The translations under genes and the position numbers were made by a program. A stretch of DNA of 9,851 bases from contig JALWYR010000157.1 of NCBI GenBank assembly GCA_027003085.1, forward strand, positions 7,057 to 16,907. The letters are read 5' to 3'. This document shows, one piece after another, positions 1 to 6,489 of the stretch. Each line of letters begins with the position of its first letter. Position 1 is the stretch's first letter. The notes beneath the pieces are model-generated. The model was not told the DNA's origin and ran no database searches. It saw only the letters and a list, made by a program, of their open reading frames with translations. This DNA comes from Flavobacteriales bacterium (GTDB taxonomy: Bacteria; Bacteroidota; Bacteroidia; Flavobacteriales; Flavobacteriaceae).

Positions 1-1
1 C

Positions 2-312
2 GTCTCCCTCCGTTCGCCGGGGAGCCCGGCCCTTATCTTTATCAAATAACGACCGACTGGCCCGAAATCAACTCAAAACTAAAAACTCATAACTTAAAAC
101 TAACCGGGCCGGTCTCCCCGGACGTTGCTCGGCAGCCCTGCGGTCTGCCTGCGCTCGGGCGTGGAGCCTGCGCCTTTCAATAGCCTACCCCACCCGTCCA
201 CGGCTTGTCTCCCCGCCGGCTCCGCAAGCCCTTCCGGCTCCGCTTCGCTTTGCCGTTGGTCTTGCTTCGCGGGCCTCGGAACCCTTCGGTTTCCTCGGTT
301 GCTCCGGGAGCC
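2..312. repeat. GC-rich modular repeat array, copy A
   Basis: This non-coding stretch is built from blocks that recur at 5944-6390. Block S1 (2-28) matches 6255-6281 with one mismatch. Block S2 (107-132) matches 6315-6340 exactly. Block S3 (204-230) resembles 5944-5971 with a few substitutions and one indel. Block S4 (264-312) matches 6178-6226 with five mismatches in 49. Order here is S1-S2-S3-S4. Open frames cross it on both strands but give low-complexity Arg/Pro/Ser-rich peptides with no domain, so I do not call genes. Origin and function are unknown; it may be a decayed mobile or satellite-like repeat. Confidence 0.75.
70..104. repeat. Five tandem heptamers, consensus AACTnAA
   Basis: AACT recurs at exactly 7-bp intervals (70, 77, 84, 91, 98), giving five units that vary at the last three positions. 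The tract is AT-rich and interrupts the GC-rich array between blocks S1 and S2; the corresponding interval in copy B (6282-6314) lacks it. Heptameric tandem repeats are known from other bacteria (for example cyanobacterial STRR repeats); whether this one is related is not known. Confidence 0.75.
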
Positions 313-401
313 ACCTTCGGCGTCTCCCTTCGCAAACTTAGTCTGCTCGGGAGGCCGCCGGGCCGGCGGTGCCGTCCCGGCTCTATGACGCGGAGCCCAG
401 C

Positions 402-429
402 CGCCTCGCTCGGACTTCGCCTCGCTCGG
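402..429. repeat. Short direct repeat, 12-mer twice
   Basis: CGCCTCGCTCGG occurs at 402-413 and 418-429, a 16-bp period inside GC-rich sequence. It is probably a by-product of the low-complexity array. Confidence 0.6.
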
Positions 430-458
430 CGGCGATCTCCGCGGACATTCTTTTTGTC

Positions 459-478
459 ATTCCCGCGAAAGCGGGAAT
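459..478. repeat. dRS3-like palindrome
   Basis: A perfect 8-bp inverted repeat, ATTCCCGC and GCGGGAAT, surrounds a GAAA loop. It fits the ATTCCC-N8-GGGAAT pattern of the dRS3 repeats described in Neisseria, and the flanks (GTC before, CCAG after) also look like the widespread form of this repeat. It lies between the modular array and the plain AT-richer stretch 480-614. It could be a mobile-element scar or a phage or IS insertion target; no transposase is adjacent. Confidence 0.7.
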
Positions 479-614
479 CCAGAAAAACATTGTAACATTT
501 GTATTTAAACTCCTCATCAATCCCTTGGGTGTAAATCCTCTCCTTCAATGTTTGCAATAGGACGTTAATCATAAACCCGTATGTTTTAACCGAAGCCGGA
601 TGTTCCATTGTGGA

Positions 615-632
615 CGCGCGATTTTTCGCGCG
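615..632. other. GC hairpin with TTTT loop
   Basis: CGCGCGA (615-621) pairs with TCGCGCG (626-632) around a TTTT loop. It sits 12 bp before the structured repeat element at 645 and may mark its edge. There is no T-run after it and no gene ending before it, so I do not call a terminator. Confidence 0.55.
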
Positions 633-644
633 CACCTTATTATC

Positions 645-843
645 GCGCCAGGGATGGGAGCGGTATGAGCCGAAGGGTAGGCATCGCTTCAAGCATGAAA
701 TTAACTTTATGCTTGAAGCGATGCCGGCGCGGCATGGTTTGCTGCCGGCGAGCAGGCTCCGAAGTATTGAGGAGACACCGCAGCCGGCCCTTAGCAAACC
801 GCCGCGGCCCGAGGCGAATTTAAGCGGACAGCCCGGCCGGCGC
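645..843 (+). repeat. Structured repeat element, copy 1 (candidate ncRNA)
   Basis: The second copy is at 8219-8409. Shared parts are the 5' block (644-667, beginning CGCGCCAGGGATGG), the hairpin core GCATCGCTT/AAGCGATGC, the 3' block AGCGGACAGCCCGG (823-836) and the terminal GCGCC (645-649) / GGCGC (839-843) pair. Predicted helices by eye: P1 as above; P2 GCC-GAA-GGG (669-677) with CCC-GA-GGC (808-815); P3 a perfect 17-bp hairpin (680-696 with 709-725, 12-nt loop); P4 CGCGGC-AT-GGTTTGCT (728-743) with AGCAAACC-GCCGCG (793-806), enclosing GCCGGC/GCCGGC (744-749 with 783-788). It ends 185 bp before the DUF4197 gene. It could be a structured RNA or a non-autonomous mobile repeat. Strand is set by matching copy 2. 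Confidence 0.65.
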
Positions 844-854
844 CTCATGATTGC

Positions 855-917
855 GCCGCCGGATGAGCCGTAGGCGAAAGCCGGCGGCTTGCAAGAATGA
901 GAGCGCCGGGGCGCCCC
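855..917. other. GC palindromes after the structured element
   Basis: GCCGCCGG (855-862) pairs with CCGGCGGC (881-888), with a small GCC-gta-GGC inside the loop. GGGGCGCCCC (908-917) is a perfect palindrome followed by an A-rich stretch. These may be the tail of the preceding repeat. The remaining 918-1028 is AT-rich leader sequence for the next gene; I see no convincing promoter box there. Confidence 0.45.
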
Positions 918-1028
918 AAAAATAAATACTCCTTTCGGAACGATTTTTGCTGCATTCCAAAGAAAAATGACCGAAAAACGAATGTTTTTGTCTTTAAATT
1001 AGTAAATTACAAGTCAAAACTAAACAAC

Positions 1029-1745
1029 ATGAAAAAAATACTTGCCCTTGCCATTATCCTGATGCTCGCCGTTTCGTGTAGCCAACTGCAAGACCTGGCC
1101 AAACAACTGCCCGACACGGCCCAATCCCTTACCGATGCCGATATTGCCCGGGCCCTTAAACAAGCCCTGAACCAAGGCATTGACAAAGAAGTGAGCAAAC
1201 TGATGCAAACCGGCGGTTTTTACAACCAACCCGACGTTCGCATTCTGTTTCCGCCCGAACTTCAAAAAGTGGAAAACACCCTGCGGAAAATCGGACTGGG
1301 CTCCCTGGCCGACGAAGGCGTGCGTAAACTCAACCGCGCAGCCGAAGAAGCCGTCAAAGAAGCCAAACCCATTTTTGTGCAAGCCATCAAGGAAATGAGC
1401 ATCCAAGACGCCCGTAATATCCTGATGGGCGACAGTACGGCGGCCACACGCTATTTGCAAGAAAAAACCCGTGAGCAACTCTACCTGAAATTTTATCCCA
1501 TCGTCAAATCCAATTTCGCCAAAGTGGGCGCCGATAAAATTTGGAACCGGCTGATTTCGCGTTATAACCAAGTGCCTTTCGTCCAAAAAGTTAATCCCGA
1601 CCTGACCGATTATGTAACCAACCAAGCCCTGCAAGGTGTTTACCGTAAAATCGCTGTGGAAGAAGTCAAAATACGCAAGGACGTGCGCGAACGCACCACC
1701 GATTTGCTTCGCAAAGTGTTTGCACTGCAAGACCGAAATCCCTAA
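1029..1745 (+). CDS. DUF4197 family lipoprotein
   Basis: 238 residues. The N-terminus is a lipoprotein signal: two lysines, a hydrophobic stretch, then the lipobox AVSC with the cysteine near residue 17. The mature part is mostly helical and charged and matches what I recall of the DUF4197 family, whose function is not established; markers are the ADIARALKQAL segment, a FYNQPDVRI segment and a C-terminal part with NPDLTDYVTNQAL. The open frame extends upstream to 897, but the ATG at 1029 is chosen because the signal sequence starts there. It is first in a + strand operon; the Omp28-like gene begins 21 bp after its stop. Likely anchored in a membrane and facing the periplasm. Family confidence is good; role unknown. 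Confidence 0.85.
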   Translation: MKKILALAIILMLAVSCSQLQDLAKQLPDTAQSLTDADIARALKQALNQGIDKEVSKLMQTGGFYNQPDVRILFPPELQKVENTLRKIGLGSLADEGVRKLNRAAEEAVKEAKPIFVQAIKEMSIQDARNILMGDSTAATRYLQEKTREQLYLKFYPIVKSNFAKVGADKIWNRLISRYNQVPFVQKVNPDLTDYVTNQALQGVYRKIAVEEVKIRKDVRERTTDLLRKVFALQDRNP

Positions 1746-1766
1746 ATTGCGAATTAAAACCGGATA

Positions 1767-2807
1767 ATGAAAAAATTCCTGCTTTTTGTTGGGATGATAT
1801 TAATCGTACTCACCGCTTGCAACCGGCAGGAAGCAGGCATCGATATTTCGCAAATTCATTTCCGTATTCAAAGCCCCTACGGAAACCATTACCTTACGGG
1901 CAAAGATATTCCGTTCGAAGCCACCGATGACAACGGCAACGACATTACGCCTTCGGTCCGTTTTGCCGTAAACGGCCAAAACATCGGCGGGAGTTCTTAC
2001 CGCTTTCCCTCTGCCGGCGACTACACCGTTACGGCTACCTGGGATTTGGGCGGCGGTGCTACGGTTGCGGCCGACGACACCATACACGCACACGTCATAG
2101 ACCCGCGTAGCCAAACCCGTGTGCTCATCGAGGATTTTACGGGCACTTGGTGTGTCAATTGTCCGCGGGTGATCTATCACCTGGAACAAGCCATGCAACA
2201 GGTTCCGGGCATCGTGCCCGTGGCCATCCACAACCGCGGCTACAACACCGATCCCTTCCACTACGACGGTGTGGAAACCCTGGCATCGGAATACGGCATC
2301 AACGCCTACCCCACCCCGCTGATCAACCGCACCGAAGTGTGGGACGAAACCACCGGACATGTTCAACAATACCTGCAAGAAATCGTTCCATTGGGCATCT
2401 CGGTGCACAATGCACTCAACGGCAATCAATGGGACATCACGGTCAAAGTGCGCTTCGACATGGATTTGCAGCGCGACACGCTGCGGCTGGTGGTTTTCGT
2501 TACCGAAGACCATCTCCATGCCGATCAAGCCAACACCACCTCCTACTACGGCGGCCAAAATCCCATTCCCAACTTTGAACACAACCATGTGCTACGCCAC
2601 AGCTTTACCGACCCGTTGGGCGATGCCATTCCCCAAGCACAGCAAACCTTCGACAACGAATACACCTGGACCTATTCCGGCCCCGTCCCCGCCGCAGTAA
2701 GCGACCCGGCCAACATGCGCGTGACGGCCTTTGTGGTGCGCGGAACAAGTCAAGCCAAAACCGTAAATGTCAATGAAGCCAATGTCAACGAAAATGCGGA
2801 TTATTAA
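1767..2807 (+). CDS. Omp28-related lipoprotein with thioredoxin-like domain
   Basis: 346 residues. The signal peptide ends in the lipobox LTAC, with the lipidated cysteine at 18. Residues about 25-110 look like an Ig/PKD-type beta domain (a GDYTVTATW segment is visible). Residues about 115-250 carry a thioredoxin-like fold: FTGTWCVNCPRV places a CxxC at 129-132, and YPTP (181-184) is the usual cis-proline loop. The C-terminal third is the beta-rich part seen in Omp28 proteins first described in Porphyromonas. Family knowledge suggests a surface or outer-membrane lipoprotein; the intact CxxC makes a redox or disulfide role possible but unproven. Its last 14 bp overlap the next gene in another frame, suggesting translational coupling. 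Confidence 0.85.
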   Translation: MKKFLLFVGMILIVLTACNRQEAGIDISQIHFRIQSPYGNHYLTGKDIPFEATDDNGNDITPSVRFAVNGQNIGGSSYRFPSAGDYTVTATWDLGGGATVAADDTIHAHVIDPRSQTRVLIEDFTGTWCVNCPRVIYHLEQAMQQVPGIVPVAIHNRGYNTDPFHYDGVETLASEYGINAYPTPLINRTEVWDETTGHVQQYLQEIVPLGISVHNALNGNQWDITVKVRFDMDLQRDTLRLVVFVTEDHLHADQANTTSYYGGQNPIPNFEHNHVLRHSFTDPLGDAIPQAQQTFDNEYTWTYSGPVPAAVSDPANMRVTAFVVRGTSQAKTVNVNEANVNENADY

Positions 2808-5800
2808 CTATCTTTTACCGGTTTTACTCACCGGCTACTTTACCACAGCCCGGGCCCAAGGTTTCGGTTTCGGGCAGAACAAGCCCATTTACGAAGATTT
2901 TAAGTTCAAGGTCTATCGCACCGAGCATTTTGCACTTTACAGCTATTTGGAAAACGATACGCTGCGCAAACGCTTCCTGCACGATGCCGAAAGTTGGTAC
3001 TACAAACACCATTTGATTTTCCGCACCGACACACTCGAAAGACCCATACCCGTTATCCTGTATAACAACCATGCGCAGTTCCAACAAACCACAGCCATTA
3101 GCGGGCAAATAGGCGTGGGCACCGGCGGCGTTACCGAAGGGCTCAAAACCCGTGTGGTCTTGCCGCTTCGTCCGTCTTACGGGCAAACCAAACATGTGCT
3201 TGGCCACGAACTGGTGCACGCCTTCCAATATAACCATATCAAAACAAGCCCTTACCTGTCGTTCCAGCATTTGGCCAACATGCCGCTGTGGATGATCGAA
3301 GGTATGGCCGAATACCTCTCGCTGGGCCGCGTGGATGCCCACACGGCCATGTGGATGCGCGATGCGGTGCGCGGCGGTTTTTTCCCGCGCTACAAGGATA
3401 TGTACAAGCCCAAATATTTTCCCTACCGTTACGGACAAAATTTCTGGGCCTTTTTCGGTGGCACTTTCGGCGACGATCAAATCGTCCGGCTCTTTGACGC
3501 CACCCTCCTTCAAGGGCCCGACAAAGCCATGGACAGCTTGTACGGCATGCGCATCGACACCTTTTTTGTGCGCTGGAAAACCGCCAACGAACAATACTAC
3601 CGCCAATTCCTTCCCGGACGCGACACAACCGTCCGCGGAACCGTTTTGTTCAACGGAAAAAACAGCGGACGCATCAACATTGCCCCCGCCCTGTCGCCCG
3701 ACGGCAAAAAAATGGTGTTCCTTTCGGAAAAACAAGTGATTAGCTTGGACCTTTACCTGGCCGATTTGGAAACCGGAAAAACCAAAATCATCGGCTCGCA
3801 TAGCATCAACAACCACATCGATGCCATCGATGCCTACGAAAGCGCCGGCACCTGGTCGCCCGACGGCAAACGCTTTGCATTTGTGGTGTTCAAAAAAGGC
3901 CGCAATCAGTTGGCCCTGGTGGATGTGGCCCGGCACAAAATCATCCGCACCCTGAAAATCGACGGGCTGGCATCCTTTTCCAATCCCGCCTGGTCGCCCG
4001 GCGGAAAATCCATCCTGTTGCTGGGCCAAAAGAACGGCCAAACCGACCTTTTCCTCTACTTCCCCGGAACCGGCCGGCTCCAACAAATCACCAACGACCC
4101 CTATGCCGAACTGACCCCTTCGTGGTCGCCCGACGGCAAACATATCGCCTTTGCCACCGATTATTACTACTACAAACGCGACCAATATCCCGTGCACTAT
4201 CATTTGGGCATCTTGGATTTGACCACCGGACAAAAGTCTTATCCGGGTGTTTTCCCCGGTGCCGATAACCTGAATCCCGTATATGCGCCCGATGGTCAAA
4301 GCATTTACTTCCTCTCGGACCGGGACGGATTCCGCGATATTTACCAATACGACCTTGCCAACGGAAAGGTTTATCAACTGACCCGTTACTTTACCGGCGT
4401 TTCGGGTATTACCAAATTCTCGCCGGCCCTGTGCGTCAATTACCGCACGGGCGAATTGATTTATAATTACTTTTTCGACCACGGCTACCAAATCGTCAAA
4501 GCCAGGCCCTCGCAGTTGCTTCACGAGCCGGTCAAACTTTCAGATGTGCATCACGAAGCGTCTTTGCTACCGCCCGATGTGCGCATTCAGCGGGCCATGG
4601 CACTGATACGCAAAGGCGTCTTGCCCAAATACGGCTTGGTGGACGCCATGCTTCGCACCCGCATCGACTCGCTCGACATGAAGGTAACGACCGAAAAATA
4701 CAAACCGCATTTCAAGCTGGATTTTATCAGCAATTCGGGCTTCGGGATGACCACGTCGATATACGGAACCGGTTTCCAGGGCGGGGTAAATATGATTTTT
4801 AGCGATATGCTGGGCCGCAACACGCTTTCGGCCGCCGTGTCGCTCAACGGCGAAATTTATGATTTTGCCGCCATGGCCCTGTATTTCAATCAAGGCAAAA
4901 AACGCCAAATCGGTGTGTATGCTTCGCATATTCCCTACACGAGTTTCGGTCAGGGCTATGATTTTGCAACCGTCGACGGGCAGGTTTACTACATCCAAAA
5001 GCTGTATATCCTGCGCATGTTCGAAGACAAGGTAGGCGCCTTTCGCTTGTTCCCGTTTTCGCGCACCCAACGGCTCGAAGGCGGGCTGAGCTTGTCGCGT
5101 TATTATTTCCGCATCGACAGCCACAACTATTATTACCCCTTCGACACGGTTTCGCAAAGCATATATCCCTATGCCGTGCACTACGAACGTCACAAAGAAC
5201 CTTCGCCCGACGGCTTTACGCTGGGCGAAGTAAACGCCGCCTATGTGGGCGACAACTCCGTGTTCGGCATGACCGCCCCCATGAAGGGTATGCGCTACCG
5301 TGTGGGCTTGCAGCGTTATTTGGGACACCTGAATTTCTACACCGGAACGGTGGATTTCCGCGACTATGTCTATGTCAAACCCTTTACTTTCGCCTTCCGG
5401 TTGATGCACCTGAACCGCTTTGGCAAAGGCGTGGCCGATAACGACATTTTATACCCCTTCTTCATCACCTACGACTATTTTATCCGCGGTTATTCCTATG
5501 GCGTTTTGTCGGAATATGTGAATACCACGCCGGGTGCAGCATTAACCCTCAACGATTTGATGGGCAACAAGTTGCTTGTTACTAATTTCGAAGTCCGCCT
5601 GCCTTTTACGGGCCCCGAACGCTTGTCCGCCATCAAATCGGGCTTTTTGTTTTCGGACCTGAGCTGGTTTGTGGATGCCGGCTGGGTTTGGGACAACGGC
5701 CAAAAACCCGTGCTTCGCTACACCGGAGCCCCCGGCGAGCGACGTTTGTGGGCTTCCACGGGCATATCGCTACGCATCAACCTGTTCGGACAAATCATTC

Positions 5801-5883
5801 TGCAACCCTACCTGAGCACACCGCTTACGCTCAATGGTTACCGCAAATGGTCGTTCGGATTCAGTTTCTATCCCGGATTTTGA
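2794..5883 (+). CDS. Outer-membrane protein: zinc-peptidase-like, TolB-like propeller and beta-barrel
   Basis: 1029 residues from the ATG at 2794, chosen because a signal peptide starts there (cleavage likely after ARA, residue 21); an in-frame ATG at 2767 would add nine residues. Residues about 25-270 resemble gluzincin/peptidase MA-like proteins: HELVH at 138-142 supplies HExxH, and WMIEGMAEYL puts the likely third ligand Glu at 169. Residues about 290-560 hold five PD40/TolB-like motifs (SPDG at 301, 355, SPGG at 401, SPDG at 445, APDG at 498). Residues about 640-1029 are beta-strand rich and aromatic, ending in FYPGF with terminal Phe, as expected of a barrel inserted by the BAM machinery and similar to Omp85/surface-antigen domains. 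Inferred role: outer-membrane processing or interaction platform. Substrate unknown. Confidence 0.85.
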   Translation: MRIINYLLPVLLTGYFTTARAQGFGFGQNKPIYEDFKFKVYRTEHFALYSYLENDTLRKRFLHDAESWYYKHHLIFRTDTLERPIPVILYNNHAQFQQTTAISGQIGVGTGGVTEGLKTRVVLPLRPSYGQTKHVLGHELVHAFQYNHIKTSPYLSFQHLANMPLWMIEGMAEYLSLGRVDAHTAMWMRDAVRGGFFPRYKDMYKPKYFPYRYGQNFWAFFGGTFGDDQIVRLFDATLLQGPDKAMDSLYGMRIDTFFVRWKTANEQYYRQFLPGRDTTVRGTVLFNGKNSGRINIAPALSPDGKKMVFLSEKQVISLDLYLADLETGKTKIIGSHSINNHIDAIDAYESAGTWSPDGKRFAFVVFKKGRNQLALVDVARHKIIRTLKIDGLASFSNPAWSPGGKSILLLGQKNGQTDLFLYFPGTGRLQQITNDPYAELTPSWSPDGKHIAFATDYYYYKRDQYPVHYHLGILDLTTGQKSYPGVFPGADNLNPVYAPDGQSIYFLSDRDGFRDIYQYDLANGKVYQLTRYFTGVSGITKFSPALCVNYRTGELIYNYFFDHGYQIVKARPSQLLHEPVKLSDVHHEASLLPPDVRIQRAMALIRKGVLPKYGLVDAMLRTRIDSLDMKVTTEKYKPHFKLDFISNSGFGMTTSIYGTGFQGGVNMIFSDMLGRNTLSAAVSLNGEIYDFAAMALYFNQGKKRQIGVYASHIPYTSFGQGYDFATVDGQVYYIQKLYILRMFEDKVGAFRLFPFSRTQRLEGGLSLSRYYFRIDSHNYYYPFDTVSQSIYPYAVHYERHKEPSPDGFTLGEVNAAYVGDNSVFGMTAPMKGMRYRVGLQRYLGHLNFYTGTVDFRDYVYVKPFTFAFRLMHLNRFGKGVADNDILYPFFITYDYFIRGYSYGVLSEYVNTTPGAALTLNDLMGNKLLVTNFEVRLPFTGPERLSAIKSGFLFSDLSWFVDAGWVWDNGQKPVLRYTGAPGERRLWASTGISLRINLFGQIILQPYLSTPLTLNGYRKWSFGFSFYPGF

Positions 5884-5978
5884 TTTAGTTGTTCAGGCGT
5901 TCCGGGAACCTGCGGCTTCCTTAGGCCCGGCTATATGCCGCGCCTTGTTTCCCTTCACGGCTCCACAAGCCTTCGGGG

Positions 5979-6012
5979 CGCCGGCGGCGGAATGAAAATT
6001 CCGCTGCCGGCG
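5979..6012. other. 15-bp hairpin with GAAA loop
   Basis: Positions 5979-5993 pair with 5998-6012 with one G-T wobble, around a GAAA tetraloop; the inner arms are GCGGAAT/ATTCCGC. It resembles a longer relative of the palindrome at 459-478, which has the same loop and similar inner arms. It lies 95 bp after the barrel gene's stop, but no T-run follows, so it is not a typical intrinsic terminator. Confidence 0.65.
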
Positions 6013-6098
6013 GCGCAAATGATATTGGGGCGACGAGTTTTAATCTGAGAAACCCGGTAAAATACCACCTCGACCGTAGAATTCCCTTTGTTTTGCGC

Positions 6099-6131
6099 CG
6101 CCGGCCCCGCGCCTTCGGCGCGGGGCCGGCG
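6099..6131. other. 15-bp perfect GC hairpin with TTC loop
   Basis: Positions 6099-6113 pair perfectly with 6117-6131 around a TTC loop; the arms are almost entirely G and C. No T-run follows on either strand. It sits between convergent genes, where it could block read-through or protect 3' ends of transcripts, but it may simply be part of the repeat array. Confidence 0.7.
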
Positions 6132-6400
6132 CCCCTTGTCTTGTTCCGCGGCTTCGCGAACCGCCTTGTGGCGTTTCGCTTCGCGGGCCTCGGAACCCTC
6201 CGGTTTCCTCGGCAACTCCGAGAGCCTGTGCGCTCCGCCTTCGGCTCTGCGTCAGTCTCCCTCCGTTCGCCGGTGAGCCCGTCCGCCGGCCAAACAACAC
6301 AATCTCTCCACGGCGGCCGGTCTCCCCGGACGTTGCTCGGGAACCTGCGGCTTCCAATGACCAACACCACAGGCCACGCCTTGTTTCCCTGCGCTTGCTG

Positions 6401-6451
6401 CGGAACCGCTGCGCGTTTCCTTGCAGCCCTCGGAGCCGCTGCGCGTCTCCT
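6401..6451. repeat. 30-bp tandem repeat, two units
   Basis: A 21-bp core occurs at 6401-6421 and 6431-6451 with two differences (A/G and T/C), a 30-bp period. Each core starts with GGAA or GGAG and ends with TTCC or CTCC, so the two differences preserve pairing between the unit's ends. Related units occur at 278-294, 306-328, 5905-5920, 6192-6208 and 6340-6355. Confidence 0.65.
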
Positions 6452-6489
6452 CGGGAAACGTTATTGATGTGGCGGAATATATTCCCGGG

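Larger units (their letters stand above)
5903..6390. repeat. GC-rich modular repeat array, copy B
   Basis: Lies between convergent genes. Blocks in order: S3 (5944-5971), S4 (6178-6226), S1 (6255-6281), S2 (6315-6340), then the first part of S3 again (6380-6390). This is the same cyclic order as 2-312. The segment is bracketed by an imperfect direct repeat: an 18-mer CGGGAACCTGCGGCTTCC at 5903-5920 and 6338-6355, each followed about 20 bp later by CGCCTTGTTTCCCT (5941-5954, 6377-6390). The S3-S4 interval carries two strong hairpins annotated separately. Reading frames across it have no recognisable domains. Confidence 0.75.

Noticed and set aside
2..450. Possible CRISPR array in the repeated blocks
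   Set aside because: Repeats are not of constant length or spacing and occur once per array; no cas gene is present.
177..848. Long - strand open frame in the 5' GC-rich region (223 codons)
   Set aside because: It crosses repeat blocks, the dRS3-like palindrome and the structured element, has low-complexity Arg/Gly-rich sequence and no recognisable domain; the frame is open because the DNA is GC-rich and repetitive.
987..1010. TTTG and TAAATTAC as a -33/-7 promoter for the DUF4197 gene
   Set aside because: The spacing is only 12 bp and the -7 box matches TAnnTTTG poorly.
2824..4524. 566-codon - strand open frame antisense to the barrel gene
   Set aside because: It is the antisense shadow of a clearly coding gene with signal peptide, HExxH and propeller motifs; the antisense product has no coherent domain.
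5921..6370. Overlapping open frames on both strands in the convergent intergenic region
   Set aside because: They translate repeat blocks and hairpins; similar Arg/Pro-rich peptides arise from the related repeat at 2-312, so conservation is that of the repeat, not of a protein.
6474..6489. GGAATATATTCC and CCCGGG palindromes just after the fibre-like gene's stop, as a terminator
   Set aside because: The palindromes have no usable loop and no T-run follows in the direction of transcription.
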